In this document: one piece after another, positions 44,830 through 56,230 of the stretch
Layout of the letters: every line of letters begins with the position of its first letter
How positions within the stretch are numbered: the stretch's first letter is position 1
NCBI GenBank assembly: GCA_963281255.1
Contig: OY725489.1
Location: forward strand, 6,076,523 to 6,140,522
Direction of reading: 5' to 3'
DNA length: 64,000 bases
From: Aphrocallistes beatrix
Taxonomy: Eukaryota; Porifera; Hexactinellida; Sceptrulophora; Aphrocallistidae
Position numbers and translations under genes: made by a program
Notes under the pieces: model-generated
Seen by the model: only the letters and a program-made list of their open reading frames with translations
What the model was told of the DNA's origin: nothing
Databases searched by the model: none

Positions 44830-45780
44830 TATACTATAATAGAGTTCTCTTATGTGAATTTCAGTTATTAAACAAAAATAAAAACGCATGAAAGCTCGAT
44901 CCATCAACCAATATTACAATAGGAGTTGTACAATGACTTAAAAAAGGCGGTCAAAAGATAGTGCAGCTCCAACAAAAAGGCCCATAAGTATTTAAAACTC
45001 TCAAATATATAATACAAGTAACATAAATCCCAGAATGAAAGATCCATATTAGAAGTATCAAAGTGCAAAATTCGAGTTATACAAACTGCATGCACATATA
45101 TTAGCAGTTGAGAACTCGTGTATATCTTAAAATGTAAATTTTCGTTAAAGTTGTGAGCTATGTGCGTATATACTTGTACATCCGCCTTTAGCACATGAAA
45201 TGTTAAAGTTCTAACTTTCTATTTGCGAAAATTGGATTATCCATAGATAACTACCACTTTAAAGTCATTGATATCTCAATGATATCTTAAGATTGAATTA
45301 TTTGGTGTAGTGTGTGAAATTATGAATATTATCTGTAAAACCTACAATACACTACGAATCAATCCTCCATACCAAATTTGGTAGTAATCGGAGTGTTATA
45401 TTTCGCAGGCAGAGCGACAAATGTAGAACCCAGTCCATGCCGATGCCACAAGGGGCAACTCCATTTGGGATCGGCACTAAAAAGAAGCAATGAATCCCAA
45501 ATGAGATTTAGTAATCGAAATAATAATATTAAAGGTTGAACTAAATCATTAAGTCAATGAAGCATGATGCAGTAATATGAACTATGAATTGTATATTGAT
45601 ATTCGATCATCATTCTTGCCAAAACTTCTAATTCATGCCTCAGAATTTCACGCGTTTTGTGCATCCATGGTCCCTATATACAAATGCTTCAGAATTCCAC
45701 GCGCTTCAAAATTTCATGCAACAGCACCCTTATGCGACTTGTGACCAGTCATGATCACTATATATGGTGTTGATAAATGC
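44830..45780. other. Stretch without supported gene
   Basis: AT-rich; the 96-codon minus-strand frame at 44904-45194 lacks protein-like composition. The GC-richer 45410-45470 piece could not be folded into a tRNA. Confidence 0.4.
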
Positions 45781-45784
45781 TAAT

Positions 45785-46075
45785 TAGAAGTAACCTATAC
45801 TAAAAGTATTCGTTTACTCACATACTTTTCAATCAAAATAATTTTTGAATGTGTCTATTTATGGAATGAATAGCATTCTGAAGGCTAGCAAACTCCGTTT
45901 ATTTTGCTTTTCTAGAAAAAAAGTCGACTAAAGGCACCTTGTGCCAATATCGCCATTATTTGTAATAATGCAAAATACTTCATGCACAATATGCATGGGC
46001 ACTCCTGTCGAAAGTTCATAAAGTGAATGAGTGGAATGCATTGAAAATGAATTTTTGTTGTTGATTTACCTCTTT
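45785..46075. mobile_element. Partial Tc1-type MITE
   Basis: CTATACTAAAAGTATTCGTT, TTTTCAATCAAAATAATTTT and TGTGTCTATTTATGG follow the left-end order of the Tc1-type family; the interior keeps GTGCCAATATCGCCATTAT. The right end is missing. Confidence 0.55.
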
Positions 46076-46367
46076 ATAGCACTTGTAATAATATACTCTT
46101 CATTTCACGTGGACATTTCTGCTTTTGACGTAGTTCTCTGAATCCTGTCTGTTGTTACAACCCAAATTTTGTTAGAACTGACAAACCGTCTGATTTGAAC
46201 CTGGATTTGTACTATTGGTGTTTTCCAGACTTATGGAGGAATTCTAATCTAAACAAATATTTTAAAATTATTTTGATTCTGTTCAAAGTTTTTCTACGAT
46301 ATAAATATTACCAATAAGTGAAAATGATCATTCTGAAATAATTACACGGATTGTTTTATGTAAATAG

Positions 46368-46460
46368 AATTCATCGAAGGATGGGCTAATAAGCTCCAAG
46401 CTGTGCTATGGTCTGCTATCCTTTGTCTTGATGATAATACTACAATGTTAACAATACAAG
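46368..46460 (+). CDS. Candidate internal exon of an unidentified host gene
   Basis: Acceptor TTGTTTTATGTAAATAG and donor ACAAG|GTAAAA bound 93 nt. The frame enters with two bases, encodes FIEGWANKLQAVLWSAILCL then DDNTTMLTIQ, and leaves one base (phase 1 in, phase 1 out). Helical, Leu/Trp-rich composition is protein-like and no transposon match was recognised. Joined to the exon at 52638 the junction codon would be GAT (Asp). Product unknown. Confidence 0.5.
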
Positions 46461-46546
46461 GTAAAATTTTTATTTATTGGTTGGCCTCTATTCACAGTTG
46501 CAAAAAAGGTAGTTATGTGGGAATAGCTATTTGGGCAAAAGATATA

Positions 46547-46735
46547 CAGTCGACTCCGCTTAATAGGGTCACATCGGTCAGAGGACATTTTGCCCCGATT
46601 AAGCGGAGAACCCTATTAACCGAAAATATTATTGTATTAGCTTCTATGTGTGAGAGCTATTCCGGTCCTGCCAAAAGTTGCCCGATTAAGCGGTTGACCC
46701 GATTAAACAGTGATCCTATTAAGCGGAGTCGACTG
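46547..46735. mobile_element. pogo/Tigger-type MITE, family CAGTCGACTCCGC
   Basis: CAGTCGACTCCGCTTAATAG and CTATTAAGCGGAGTCGACTG with TA at 46545-46546 and 46736-46737. Internal GATTAAGCGGAGAACCCTAT and GATTAAGCGGTTGACCCGAT. A second copy is at 61906-62092. Confidence 0.93.
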
Positions 46736-46749
46736 TAGTTATAATAAGT

Positions 46750-47390
46750 ACAAGCGCGCTTCGCTTACTTTCGCTGCGCGGCTTGCGGACAATTCGTGTC
46801 CGCATAGTCGCCCTACGGGCGCCTGGAGTCACTCATCTAGCGTATTGTTGGAATTTGTTTACTTTATATAAATATTGTAAACAAAACTAAGTTTTCAAGG
46901 GCCTACCAAAAGTTTCGTGAGATATCCTGCATAGATTGGCCTGCAAACAATCCCGATTTGAATCCTACTGCGAACTTATGGAGCTACTTTAACATAGGCT
47001 TCAAGTCAGGGCTCCCAAAACGATAAAGAGGTAGAACGTTTCGTCAAAATTGAGTGGGAGTCCTTTCGTTCCAACTAGTCTGTCTAACTTTGTAAAATAA
47101 ATGAGGAGACGCTGCGGTTTGGTGATAGATTATCTAGAGAAAAAATTGATTCTTAAATTTGAAATTGTTATCATAGTTACATATTGGATATTGTCATCTA
47201 ATAGTAAAAGAAAATCAATCAACCTACTTCTATCTTCAGTTATATTGAATTGAACGATTGTAAATAATTACGTGACAGACTGTATGATATACAAACTCTA
47301 CACCCCTGAAAACCCCATGTTAACCGTTGGAAGCCAGTCTCTTGCCCTTTTTTGTATTTTGTTTACTTTATGTACCTGTTAATAGGAAAG
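46750..47390 (-). repeat. Helitron-like copy H7, type B, interrupted
   Basis: GC module at 46752-46830 (GCGCGCTTCGCTTACTTTCG, TTGCGGACAATTCGTGTCCGCA, CGCCCTACGGGCGCC), then TCACTCATCTAGCGTATTGT and TTTGTTTACTTTATATAAAT. After the Tc1 relic the type B unit resumes at 47290 (CCCCATGTTAACCGTTGGAA) and ends near 47390. The rest of the element is missing. Confidence 0.8.
46900..47150 (+). pseudogene. Tc1-type transposase C-terminal relic
   Basis: DWPANNPDLNPTANLWSYFN (about 46935-46995) is the DWPxxSPDLNPIENLW block of Tc1 transposases; the Glu that completes the DDE triad reads Ala here. Downstream shifted pieces RFVKIEWESF and MRRRCGLVI fit the C-terminus (EEWxxIP ... SMPRRCxAVI). Only the last 80 codons remain, set inside the Helitron-like copy H7, so a Tc1 element inserted there or was captured. 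Confidence 0.85.
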
Positions 47391-47394
47391 CCAT

Positions 47395-48015
47395 CCTGGA
47401 CATAAGTTAAATCAGGTATATGCTTGAAGGTAGCTGTATAGAACCGACAACAAGCCCCTCCAGGAAAAATTTGGAGCATTTCACCATCAAGCTGCGAAAG
47501 CAAAATCTTGCACACTAAAATTTTCCGATTCCATAACACAGTAAATGATGCTTTTAATAACTAATGGCTCTAGGGAGGGTCAGGGTACAATTTATTTTAT
47601 TCTATTAGAAATATAATTTGCTCAAAAATATAATAAATCTACAACGAGCAACAGCAGGCAAATATAGTTGCTTCATCTCCAAAAATATTGACGAAATTTA
47701 ATTAGGGAAAAAAAATCACGTTTGAATATTCTAAAAGCTGGTTAGACTGGCAAGAAGTAATGTATTATATATAAAAGAGTCGAAAAATAGTTCAGCATAC
47801 GTACATATCCTACAATTTGCTTAGACTAATAATCCGATGAAAACGTTCAGATTGCTTTGCTACGTTTGAGAAACCTGGAATTTGAAATTTCATCAAGGTA
47901 TTTTTCTCGTCTTTAGATAACTATTGTAAATATGTATCAATATCAAATGCATTAGTTGGGTTTTATTTCTAGGTTTTCGAATATGATGAATACGATCCTC
48001 TAATTAGAATTCAAT
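47395..48015. other. Stretch without supported gene
   Basis: No feature recognised. Confidence 0.4.
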
Positions 48016-48016
48016 A

Positions 48017-48112
48017 TATTTCCATCCAAGTGGGCCATGGGTCACCTATTGTGACCCATGACCCATTGACACATTGGCCCATTGACCTATGACCCATCAT
48101 GTGACCCATTAA
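48017..48112. repeat. Degenerate (GACCCAT)n minisatellite
   Basis: TGACCCATGACCCATTGACA, CATTGGCCCATTGACCTATG and ACCCATCATGTGACCCAT; 7-12 bp spacing, mixed with inverted GGGTCA. Similar words reappear at 48225-48275. Confidence 0.85.
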
Positions 48113-48289
48113 TTCATCGTATTTACATATATTTACATGTTCACAATCGAATTATATTTGTAACAGCTTTAGGGCATATTATACACACATCGTAATTTCA
48201 AATACGTTGTGGACTCATTAATCAATGACTCAATGGGTATGGGTTAAGGATCAAGAGGTCGTGACCCATGTATGTGTCCACTCCAATTG

Positions 48290-48608
48290 CTATCAAACTT
48301 TTAGCTAATTCTACATGTCGTTCCATCGTGCTAGTATGGCACTCCTCGTCATCATGTCTACGTAATGGTAATGGAAGCGAAAAGTGGCACAAAGTGACAT
48401 AGATTGATAATAATTTAACTTATGAATCAATACGGTAGTAACAGAAGATTTCAAACTTGGGTAATTCGAATGTGTAGAATAAGAATTTGAAATCGAAATT
48501 ACAGTATCTAATGCAGTTTGGTTACATTTCTCTTCATGAATAGAACCACTTTATAACTAGTTATGATGGAAAATAGTAAGAATTTCAAATACAATTGTCC
48601 GGTTAGAG
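48290..48608. mobile_element. Partial Tc1-type MITE (right half)
   Basis: GGGTAATTCGAATGTGTAGA, GAATTTGAAATCGAAATTAC, CTCTTCATGAATAGAACCAC and ending CAATTGTCCGGTTAGAGTA follow the right-half order of the family at 9911. The left end is decayed or missing. Confidence 0.7.
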
Positions 48609-48609
48609 T

Positions 48610-49685
48610 ATGTTAAGCGATTTAATTTTCAAGCGAAAACGAATTTATGGATGCTTTGATTACTCATGAAACAAACGAACTGCAGTGGCCTAACTATATA
48701 GATAAATGAACTTGTAGAATTGAGGGAAGTGATAAAGCGGAAGAGGCGCGGTAGACTCAATGGTGTTTGGAGACCCCTAAGAGCCATCCCACCTGAAGGC
48801 TATAAAAATATATTTTTCAAATAGTTGGCTCTTCTAAAATGTGTCATAGATTTTTCGTAAGGGTGATTATTTCGAAAAAACGTGAAATTATATTTGATAT
48901 TCTGAATATTTGCGAAATTTTAGGGTTTAGCGGGGAAACTTTGAACTTCCGCAGTAGTATAATATTTTTTGGAAAAAATGAATAATTTGTAATTTTTTTT
49001 TTAAAAGTTTGAAAAGTTTAATCATCCGAAAAATAAATCTTATTCGAAACAATTGCAATGGCATTCCATTGTAATAAGAAGTCATTTCAGAAATCGTTAT
49101 ATTAATTAGTCAATATAGCTAGAAAATTTAATCAAGGATTCTAATTGGGTGGATTATATTTAATGCTAGTGCTGAAACGAATGTTCGAAATCGTATCAGA
49201 AGTACCTTTTTCTAAACGAACGAATATTCTATATCCTTTCGTTTCGGAGGGGTAAACATGTTTAAAAAGGATCGACGCAAATTCTGATCAAAATTCAAAA
49301 CTTCACATAATGTTGATTCTATGTAAAATGTGAAACTGGGATCATTGAGTTAGTTGGTTCTATAAAAATTCGTTTCTGCTCTTTTTAATACCTCGTTACA
49401 ATATTTGACTGAGTAGGTTGTAGAATTTGGGGTCATTATTGGACCCTCTTAGGCCATATGGTAGAATTTGTGGTCAATATTGACCCCTCTCAGTATACGA
49501 GATGGTAGTTTCGGTCCATATCGACCCACTCAAGTTTGTTGTGGTCGAATTTATTATTGATTCATACTTTCAATATCTTAACGGTCAGTAGTATATATCT
49601 TGATGTATTCCTTCTTTTACTTTCCCTTCACCATTTTAGAGCCCACCCAGACAATGATAAAGTTATTATTACCTAGCCGATGTTG
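48610..49685. other. Stretch without supported gene; short repeats near 49420-49530
   Basis: Three loose copies of GTAGAATTTGNGGTCA...TTGACCC occur at 49425, 49470 and 49505, each with an internal GGTCAATATTGACC-like palindrome. No gene seen. Confidence 0.5.
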
Positions 49686-49693
49686 AGCTAGAC

Positions 49694-49816
49694 CAGCGTT
49701 TCTCAACCAGGGCCCGTGGCCCCCTAGGGGGGCCACGAGGCCATGTTTAAGTATTGCCACGGGGACTGAGGGTCTCGGTAGGGGGGCCACGGACCATAAA
49801 AGGTTGATAACCACTG
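49694..49816. mobile_element. hAT-type MITE (123 bp)
   Basis: Ends CAGCGTTTCTCAACC and GGTTGATAACCACTG; 8-bp flanks AGCTAGAC (49686-49693) and AGTTAGAC (49817-49824), one mismatch. GC-rich interior GGCCCCCTAGGGGGGCCAC is itself a palindrome. Confidence 0.93.
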
Positions 49817-49824
49817 AGTTAGAC

Positions 49825-51005
49825 AATGATAACTATTTAATTAAAATTAATGATTAAAAACAATGTTCATCACCATTCGACACTATTTGTTGTATAGGTT
49901 CCATTCTATGGATAAAAATTTAAATGCTTAGAAAGCTGGCCCAAATTTGTAAATGTGTCGCGACACAAAAAATACTAGCAAATCCTGAATTGCTACACTT
50001 GTTATTTCGCATTTTTAATTAACAAAGTCACATCTCTATCTGCAGACATATTTTGGAAGTCCTATAAGTTTCAATTACACTAAAGGATTTTCTCGGATAA
50101 AGCAACAAAACTAACTTGTATTGCTAAAATTCAAACCGTTCATAGAAGTTGATTGAAGGTTTTACAAAGCTTTTACTGGCTGGTTGTAGCGTCAATCTGA
50201 AGCCTTTGCCGTGCTAATTTTTATGATGTCTATAAAGTTGAAATTCAACAATGATATTTTCATCCTATATTTTATGCCCATATTGGAATTTTGTCAAAAA
50301 TTAATGCCTGACTTTTAGAATGTACATTGGAATATATGAGGTTATTTAAACAAAACAATCAGTAAATAAGTAGATAATATGAGGAATTCTTTCGACGTGC
50401 GTAGAAGTTTAGTAACCACTTTTCGCGATTTCCACACTTTGTTGCATTCCGCTATGAACATAATTTTGCATTAATCATTTAGTTTGCCCTCATTACATCC
50501 TTCGTACAATATAATAGTGAATGTACTTTGTACTATACATATTCCATACTTATCTAATTATGTACAAGTTGTAGGGTCAAATTGTAAGATTTGGTGACCA
50601 ACCTCTAATTTATGTATTAGTTGTTACTTTAAGTATGTGTTGAAGAATATGCTCCTATGCCTGTCTGTGAAATGTAGTCTAAATCAGATCTAATTGTTTT
50701 CTCCGGGATTACCTCAGTCATTACTTGTTTTCGAATTGAAACTCACTTTTCAATTTTTGTGTTTTGTCTTAAAAACACCTCAACACAGTGGTACTTTGGG
50801 AAAAAAACACGGTTTTGCCATCCAATTAAATTTGAGATGACCTAAAAATTTAAAAGATTTTAATCACGATTTTTTGAAAATTTCAATTTATGCATTTTGA
50901 CTCCTGTTTTTATGTAGCATATATTCAGTACCATATGTGTCATCTCTCATGGTGGGGCCGAAGTGACCGGTCCCATCAACCTGCAAGGTTGACAGTGCCT
51001 GGACC
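49825..51005. other. Stretch without supported gene
   Basis: AT-rich, no supported feature. Confidence 0.4.
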
Positions 51006-51013
51006 CTCTAGCC

Positions 51014-51355
51014 CAGTGGTTCTCAACCGGGGTGCCATTTACTTCCTCTAGGGGTGCCGCAGGCCTTACCACACTTACATACTGCTTTATTTTATTTTCT
51101 ATTGATACCATTGCCAATGTTGAATTTGATGATTGTCCTCTGACAATCCTCTTGAATAATTTATTACACTATATTCACAATAATTTCCTAGTATATTAAT
51201 TAGTTATTCTATAATAAAGTCGTAATAATTCAAATCAATCTCCACTTTTACTATCATTTGTTCATTGGCCTGCCCCTAAGTCAAATTAAGGGGTGCCGCT
51301 GAAAGGTGTAAGTTTAGAAAGGGTGCCACGAGAAGAAAAAGGTTGAGAAACACTG
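51014..51355. mobile_element. hAT-type MITE with perfect 8-bp TSD (342 bp)
   Basis: Ends CAGTGGTTCTCAACCGGGGT and AAAAAGGTTGAGAAACACTG; direct repeats CTCTAGCC at 51006-51013 and 51356-51363. Subterminal GGGTGCCGC appears near both ends in opposite senses. Confidence 0.95.
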
Positions 51356-51404
51356 CTCTAGCCCTATCAATATTCCAAACTAAAATTTGTTTTATAGCAT
51401 AATA

Positions 51405-51629
51405 CTATTGGATATTATTGAAAATAATTTGACCTGAAAGCATCTGTCTTAAGCCCTGTTCCACTAGCAAGACCTCTCGTAGATGCTTTAAAGTTGGCTT
51501 CATCTTTTCGTCATCACACCCAGCGAAGCATGCTTGCAACTCGAAACTGAACTGATCGAATGTTGGAAGATTGTCATCGTAGAACACGCAGAGCTGATAT
51601 CTTCCAAGATACGGTCCTCCAAAGATCAA
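51405..51629 (-). pseudogene. Possible gag-like or unidentified coding relic
   Basis: A 74-codon open frame with protein-like composition (GRYQLCVFYDDNLPTFDQFS, FELQACFAGCDDEKMKP, TLKHLREVLLVEQG). The helical order weakly recalls retrotransposon gag (F-x-x-x-L-x-x-x-F ... L-x-x-L-x-Q). No second supporting piece nearby, so low confidence. Confidence 0.3.
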
Positions 51630-51959
51630 CGTAGTAACTTAGCAATCTGCATATCCTGTCTTACCTCTGGAATAAAGCCTTAGTTGCAAGTTTGAATACC
51701 TAGTAGAATGTATAATTATAGGGCTTTTGACATTCAACTTATGGGCTCAAAAATTGCTATTTTTGAGAAAAGATAAAGAATTTAATTATTGAAGAGGTAA
51801 TTGATATTTCTTAGATAAGAAATATATTTCAAGACAGCAGATGTCTTATAAACACAGTCAAAACATTGTTTACAAATGCTACTGAATTTTAATTAATCAT
51901 AGCTATCCTCAATGCAATGCAACGCAAGCAGCTCCGCCCCATCTCATGTTGATCCAAAC

Positions 51960-52490
51960 TCACAGGTTTGACGCCTATGTGCAGTGCCAATCCTATATTT
52001 GATTTAGAATTCGTGTTCTCTACCTCCGAATTTACTATTTTTATAGGTTTCAATTATTGCCTCATACCTAAGCGTGAGATTTACTACCTAAACCCACCTT
52101 GTTGCACTCATCAGCATCATATATAATTTTTGTTTCCAGTGATAAGTGGATCAAGGTGGCTCTAGGTTAGATTAATCTCAAATAGTTATTTTACACTTAT
52201 AAACTAATTAATTAGTGCTACTTATACCCTTTTAAATGCTTACACCCGATGATGATGAGTGGAAGTAGGTTGCCGCACAGTATTTTAATTTTAGTCATAG
52301 GAAAGAAGTATTTGAATCAAAATCTTCGTAAATGAGTAATTCAAATGTGTAGATTTAATCTGAAATCAGATTATTCAAATCTATTTGAGTTCAGGAGTAA
52401 TTAGCGTCACGATTAAACCCATTTAAAACCTATTTGTATGGGAAAAAAATGAAATGGTGGAATACTTCCGTCAGGACTGTTGAATACTTT
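51960..52490. mobile_element. Degenerate Tc1-type MITE
   Basis: Right part is clear: GAGTAATTCAAATGTGTAGA, CTATTTGTATGGGAAAAAAA and GGAATACTTCCGTCAGGACTG. The left part (TTTGATTTAGAATTCGTGTT, ACCTCCGAATTTACTATTT) keeps family order but has lost its end. Confidence 0.6.
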
Positions 52491-52637
52491 TTAAAATATT
52501 TTGAGAGAATGAGTTTACAGTAGTTAGGAGTTTTGCGTATCTCGGAGTGCCGTTATTAGAGATTTGACAGTATTGTATGTACTACATTTGTATATATTTT
52601 TCATATGCGTTAATCATTACCTATTTGCTTCCTATAG

Positions 52638-52722
52638 ATCGTCTAAATTCTCCTCAATTAACACTCAACTTCCCTTCATCCCGTTCAATGGAGGACTCTG
52701 TGAAAACCTTGAATAGCAGAAG
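52638..52722 (+). CDS. Candidate exon of an unidentified host gene
   Basis: Acceptor CTATTTGCTTCCTATAG and a possible donor GAA|GTTTGT bound 85 nt. The frame enters with two bases and encodes RLNSPQLTLNFPSSRSMEDS then VKTLNSR, Ser/Pro-rich. Without the donor it would run 6 more residues to a TAA at 52740 and could be terminal, but no AATAAA was seen close by. Phase fits the exon at 46368-46460 exactly. Product unknown. Confidence 0.4.
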
Positions 52723-52740
52723 TTTGTTTTTTTATTACTA

Positions 52741-53890
52741 ATATTTTTGTGCATTGTGTCTTTGTTTTGTTATCCTCTTCCATTTTAAGGTTTCTTGTTG
52801 TTGACAGAACCAAATGATAGATATCCTCCGATCTCAAAAACTAAAACAAATTCCCAAATTATATTACTAATATCTGCTCATGTTTGTTACGTAGCTTAAA
52901 GTCAATTTTGTCCATTATTGGTACTTTAAATTCTCAATTTACTCGGTTTCGTAATCCGAGGATGAAGTCAAATTATGAGTACATATGACAATTTTAATTT
53001 TCCCTATTGATCAAACCCATTTTATCACTTTTTGAATGAGAAATACGAGTATTCTTGTTTCTAAATGTTTTTGTCGTGTTAAATATCTTTTTCAACTTTT
53101 CCCAAATCTTTCGCATTATAGCTTATACCTAATTTATTCTCCTCGAATAATACATTTAATATATCTTACTGCAACCATGGGCGATTTAAGCAAGAAATAT
53201 AATATAATACTTGAAAGTTTGAAAGTCTCTCCTTAACCACAAATACGTGCACACAACCACCTTCAATATATTTTACATTGACGACTTAATATTTATGTTC
53301 AGTAATTATATAGCCAATTTCCTAAATGTCTACAGGAATCTAGTATTATTAACTAATTGTGTTAATCTGCCAGTAATCCAACCAAGATTTTGAAATAAAG
53401 TTGATTTTCTTAAGATAAGTTACCTGACTATGACATTTTAAGGCTAAATGACTTTATAGTAATATCTATTTAAATCCGATCCATCTTTCGGACTTTTACA
53501 AGTATATGCTGCTGAAATTTCGCTATTATTTGTGCTTATAACCTAATATCAAATATTATTACTTAGCAATAACTAATTAATATTTGCCCTTTTATTCTTC
53601 TGGGCTCAACATTAAGTTGTGAGTGGAAATCTGGAAATTCCTAAGACACAAAACTATTTCTATTATACCACCACTTGATACTTTCATATTTATTAAATGG
53701 ATTAATTAGGACGTTAGCTTAAAAAAAGGAGTAAACAGCTAATTTAGCGAATTTAGAGTTTCAACTATGTTGAAACTGGTGAATATCAAATAATGTCAAT
53801 GTGTACCAGACATACTTAATTAAGTTAGTAAAGAGGGGTGTTTTTTCTTGTTTATTCTTTAGATATGACAAAATTAACTATTAAATTGAA
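52741..53890. other. Stretch without supported gene
   Basis: AT-rich; the 66-codon frame at 53036-53236 has no recognisable features. Confidence 0.4.
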
Positions 53891-53901
53891 TATGTATAAG
53901 C

Positions 53902-55644
53902 GTAGCCTACTCTATATAAGGCCTGGTATCTAATGTACCATGGATAAAGTAGAGGATGAGAATTTAAATCCTTAAAAATATATCTGCTTAGCTTATAAGC
54001 AATTTAATGTCCTTAAGACGTCCATTTCCTGATATTATCTACTCTTAAATCTAACAATGTAATTGCATTCAACTTTTTATTAATTTCGATATCATTCAGA
54101 ACAAAATTTTGTTTCATTTGTAACAAACTATGTTATAATAACAGCAAATACTAGATGTTCTTGATTGTTCGCTTGCACCACTTTCTTTCCTTTGCTCCTA
54201 TTCTACTCTCGATCTCTTAGTCTTGGTCAATATTTTGTCTCCAACTCTTTCATGGGTATGACGGTCTCAAACAATTTTGATAAAACCAGAATTAATGACC
54301 ATAATGTGACAACAAGTTCCCATAACTAGCATGCATTCTTTTTAATTTGATTTCAGAAAACTGTAGCTTCGATCAGTCGACCAGACGCTGAATTTTAGAT
54401 GATTGAGTAGCCTGCGTTTATAAGTAGTCAGCTAATACCTCCCCAGCATCGATTTCTTTCAACATCGTACTTTTCGCGCGCCTCAAGCTGTGTGAACTTC
54501 TTTTGTCCGGAGACAATCGTGTGCTGCGATGTCTTCACTCTTCCTAATCGTACTGGACAGAACTGTTTCTACAGTAGTGGAAGTCTTGCTAGCTTATCAT
54601 CACTTATCATCAATAGATGAACTGAGAATCAATGCTATTTCAGTAGAATGATATATGAAACAGGTTAGTGAGTCCTTTAACTACTTGTATATTCCAAGTA
54701 TTAGAGACCTTGCCACATGCTTTACTATGATATTTCCCCTTCTTAGCAGTCTGTTTGCTTGTAGACAATTGAAATATACAAGATATCATCAACTGATATG
54801 ATTTCACCAGGCACGATATTCGAGAAGTAAATTCTTTCAGTGGTCCAAGGTACATATATTTGAAGCTTTCATTCAGTATCACAGGAGGCAAGCTTTACTG
54901 AAATCTATAACAGCACCTTCAAACATTTTCCGAGTGTGAACTCATTACAGCAATTATTATATTCATTATTCGTCGAACCCCTTGCCAAAACCGCAGTGTA
55001 AAATTTAGGTCATGTGTGCCCCAGGTTAAGAAGTACTGTGCTAGAGTCTCGTTCTTCTGCTTTAAAGTATTTCCAGCTCAACGCTTGGTAGGTTTCCCAA
55101 TCTTCAGTGATTTCCAATATTCCAGCATGTATTTTGCACCGTGTTTCTGGTAACTATAAAAACGATAACTCCATCACCAAGAGGAGGAACCCACTGTCCC
55201 ATCTGAATAGGCCACTGCCTTTTTGAATGAACTGTCCTGTCCCTGACTAACTGTTCTTCTTCTCCTCAGAATCATCAAGTTGTCGATTTAAAATCTCGTC
55301 TGACTACTGGAACTGGTTCACAATTTGCACGATCTGGGGAATAGTTGCTCTACACCCGGAAACAGAACAGTGGATATCATAAAATAGATAGTAGAGAAGC
55401 TAATAATAAATCAAAAGATATAGAGAACTGGTTTGTAGTGAGCTAGGATAAAATACAAAGTATGTATTTATGAAATAAATAACCGAATATCAAACAAACA
55501 AGTTGGTTGAAAGTTGTGGAACTTATACTTACCATGTAAAATTCATACTAAATGGCTGTGGTTTACTAATAATTCCCATCCACTACTTCGCCCCTAGTCC
55601 AAAATTTAGAGCTTGATACCAGGCCTTATATAGAGTAGGCTATG
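53902..55644 (-). mobile_element. 1.74-kb TIR element with 8-bp TSD, copy 2
   Basis: Opposite orientation to 32075-33643. Ends GTAGCCTACTCTATATAAGG and CCTTATATAGAGTAGGCTATG; perfect 8-bp repeats GTATAAGC at 53894-53901 and 55645-55652. Shared interior: AGTTGATGATATCTTGTATA side and TGAATGAACTGTCCTGTCCC side. The longest trace of a protein (ISVDDILYISI..KQTAKKGKYH, minus strand of this copy near 54840-54720) is unrecognised. A hAT-like end GGTTAAGAAGTACTG at about 55022-55037 suggests a further small insertion that may explain its greater length. Confidence 0.85.
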
Positions 55645-55689
55645 GTATAAGCATCAGCGAGTGTACATAACTAAAATATATGTTTATAC

Positions 55690-56230
55690 CTTGCTCGAGA
55701 ATTATTTGCCTTGATCGCTCTGGATAACAATAGGAACTCCGAATGTAAGATAGATATCTTGCAAGTGATTCAATATCCCCTGGATGTTTTAGTTTTTAGA
55801 GGGTGTGCAACTACAAATTTGCTCAGGTAGCAGACAATAACCAAAATATGCTGAAATCCGAAAGAATCTGGGGTCATGTTGCGAATCAGATCAATTCCAC
55901 AGTGATGCCAGGGGGTTTGTGGAGGTGGAATGGGTTGGAGTTCTCGCTGGGGCTGAGGTGGAAGTACTGCATTGGATTGGCAGTCGTGACAGGTTTTTCT
56001 CAAAAAGATACAAAGAGTCAATAAATTTATTTGTGTGGTTCTAATTCATTGAATGTAAATTTCTTGCATATTGTCGAACATCTTCATGAATGCCGATCCA
56101 GTCCTATTTGTTACGAATGCCATCAATGGTGGTATTGATGCCAGCGTGAGTAGTATCATGGTAGAAAGTGATGATATCATTGATTTCGGATTCAGTGGAA
56201 CCTTATTTCACACTCCAATCTTCCTCACAC
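55690..56230 (-). pseudogene. gypsy-type retrotransposon integrase relic
   Basis: Right to left: EINDIITFYHDTTHAGINTT and WIGIHEDVRQYARNL (His pair of the HHCC zinc-binding domain, about 56200-56050), CHDCQ (Cys pair, near 55985), PIPPPQTPWHHCGIDLI with the first catalytic Asp, GFQHILVIVCYLSKFVVAHP, a frameshift, then ILNHLQDIYLTFGVPIVIQS and DQGK with the second catalytic Asp, a stop in place of Glu, and F. The third catalytic residue and the rest are missing. Domain order is that of Ty3/gypsy integrases, which insert cDNA into chromosomes. LTRs and RT were not found nearby. Confidence 0.88.

Noticed and set aside
44904..45194. 96-codon minus-strand frame
   Set aside because: Tyr/Leu/Phe-rich, no domain, no splice or start context.
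45410..45475. Possible tRNA-like or small RNA sequence in a GC-richer patch
   Set aside because: No acceptor stem or B box could be formed.
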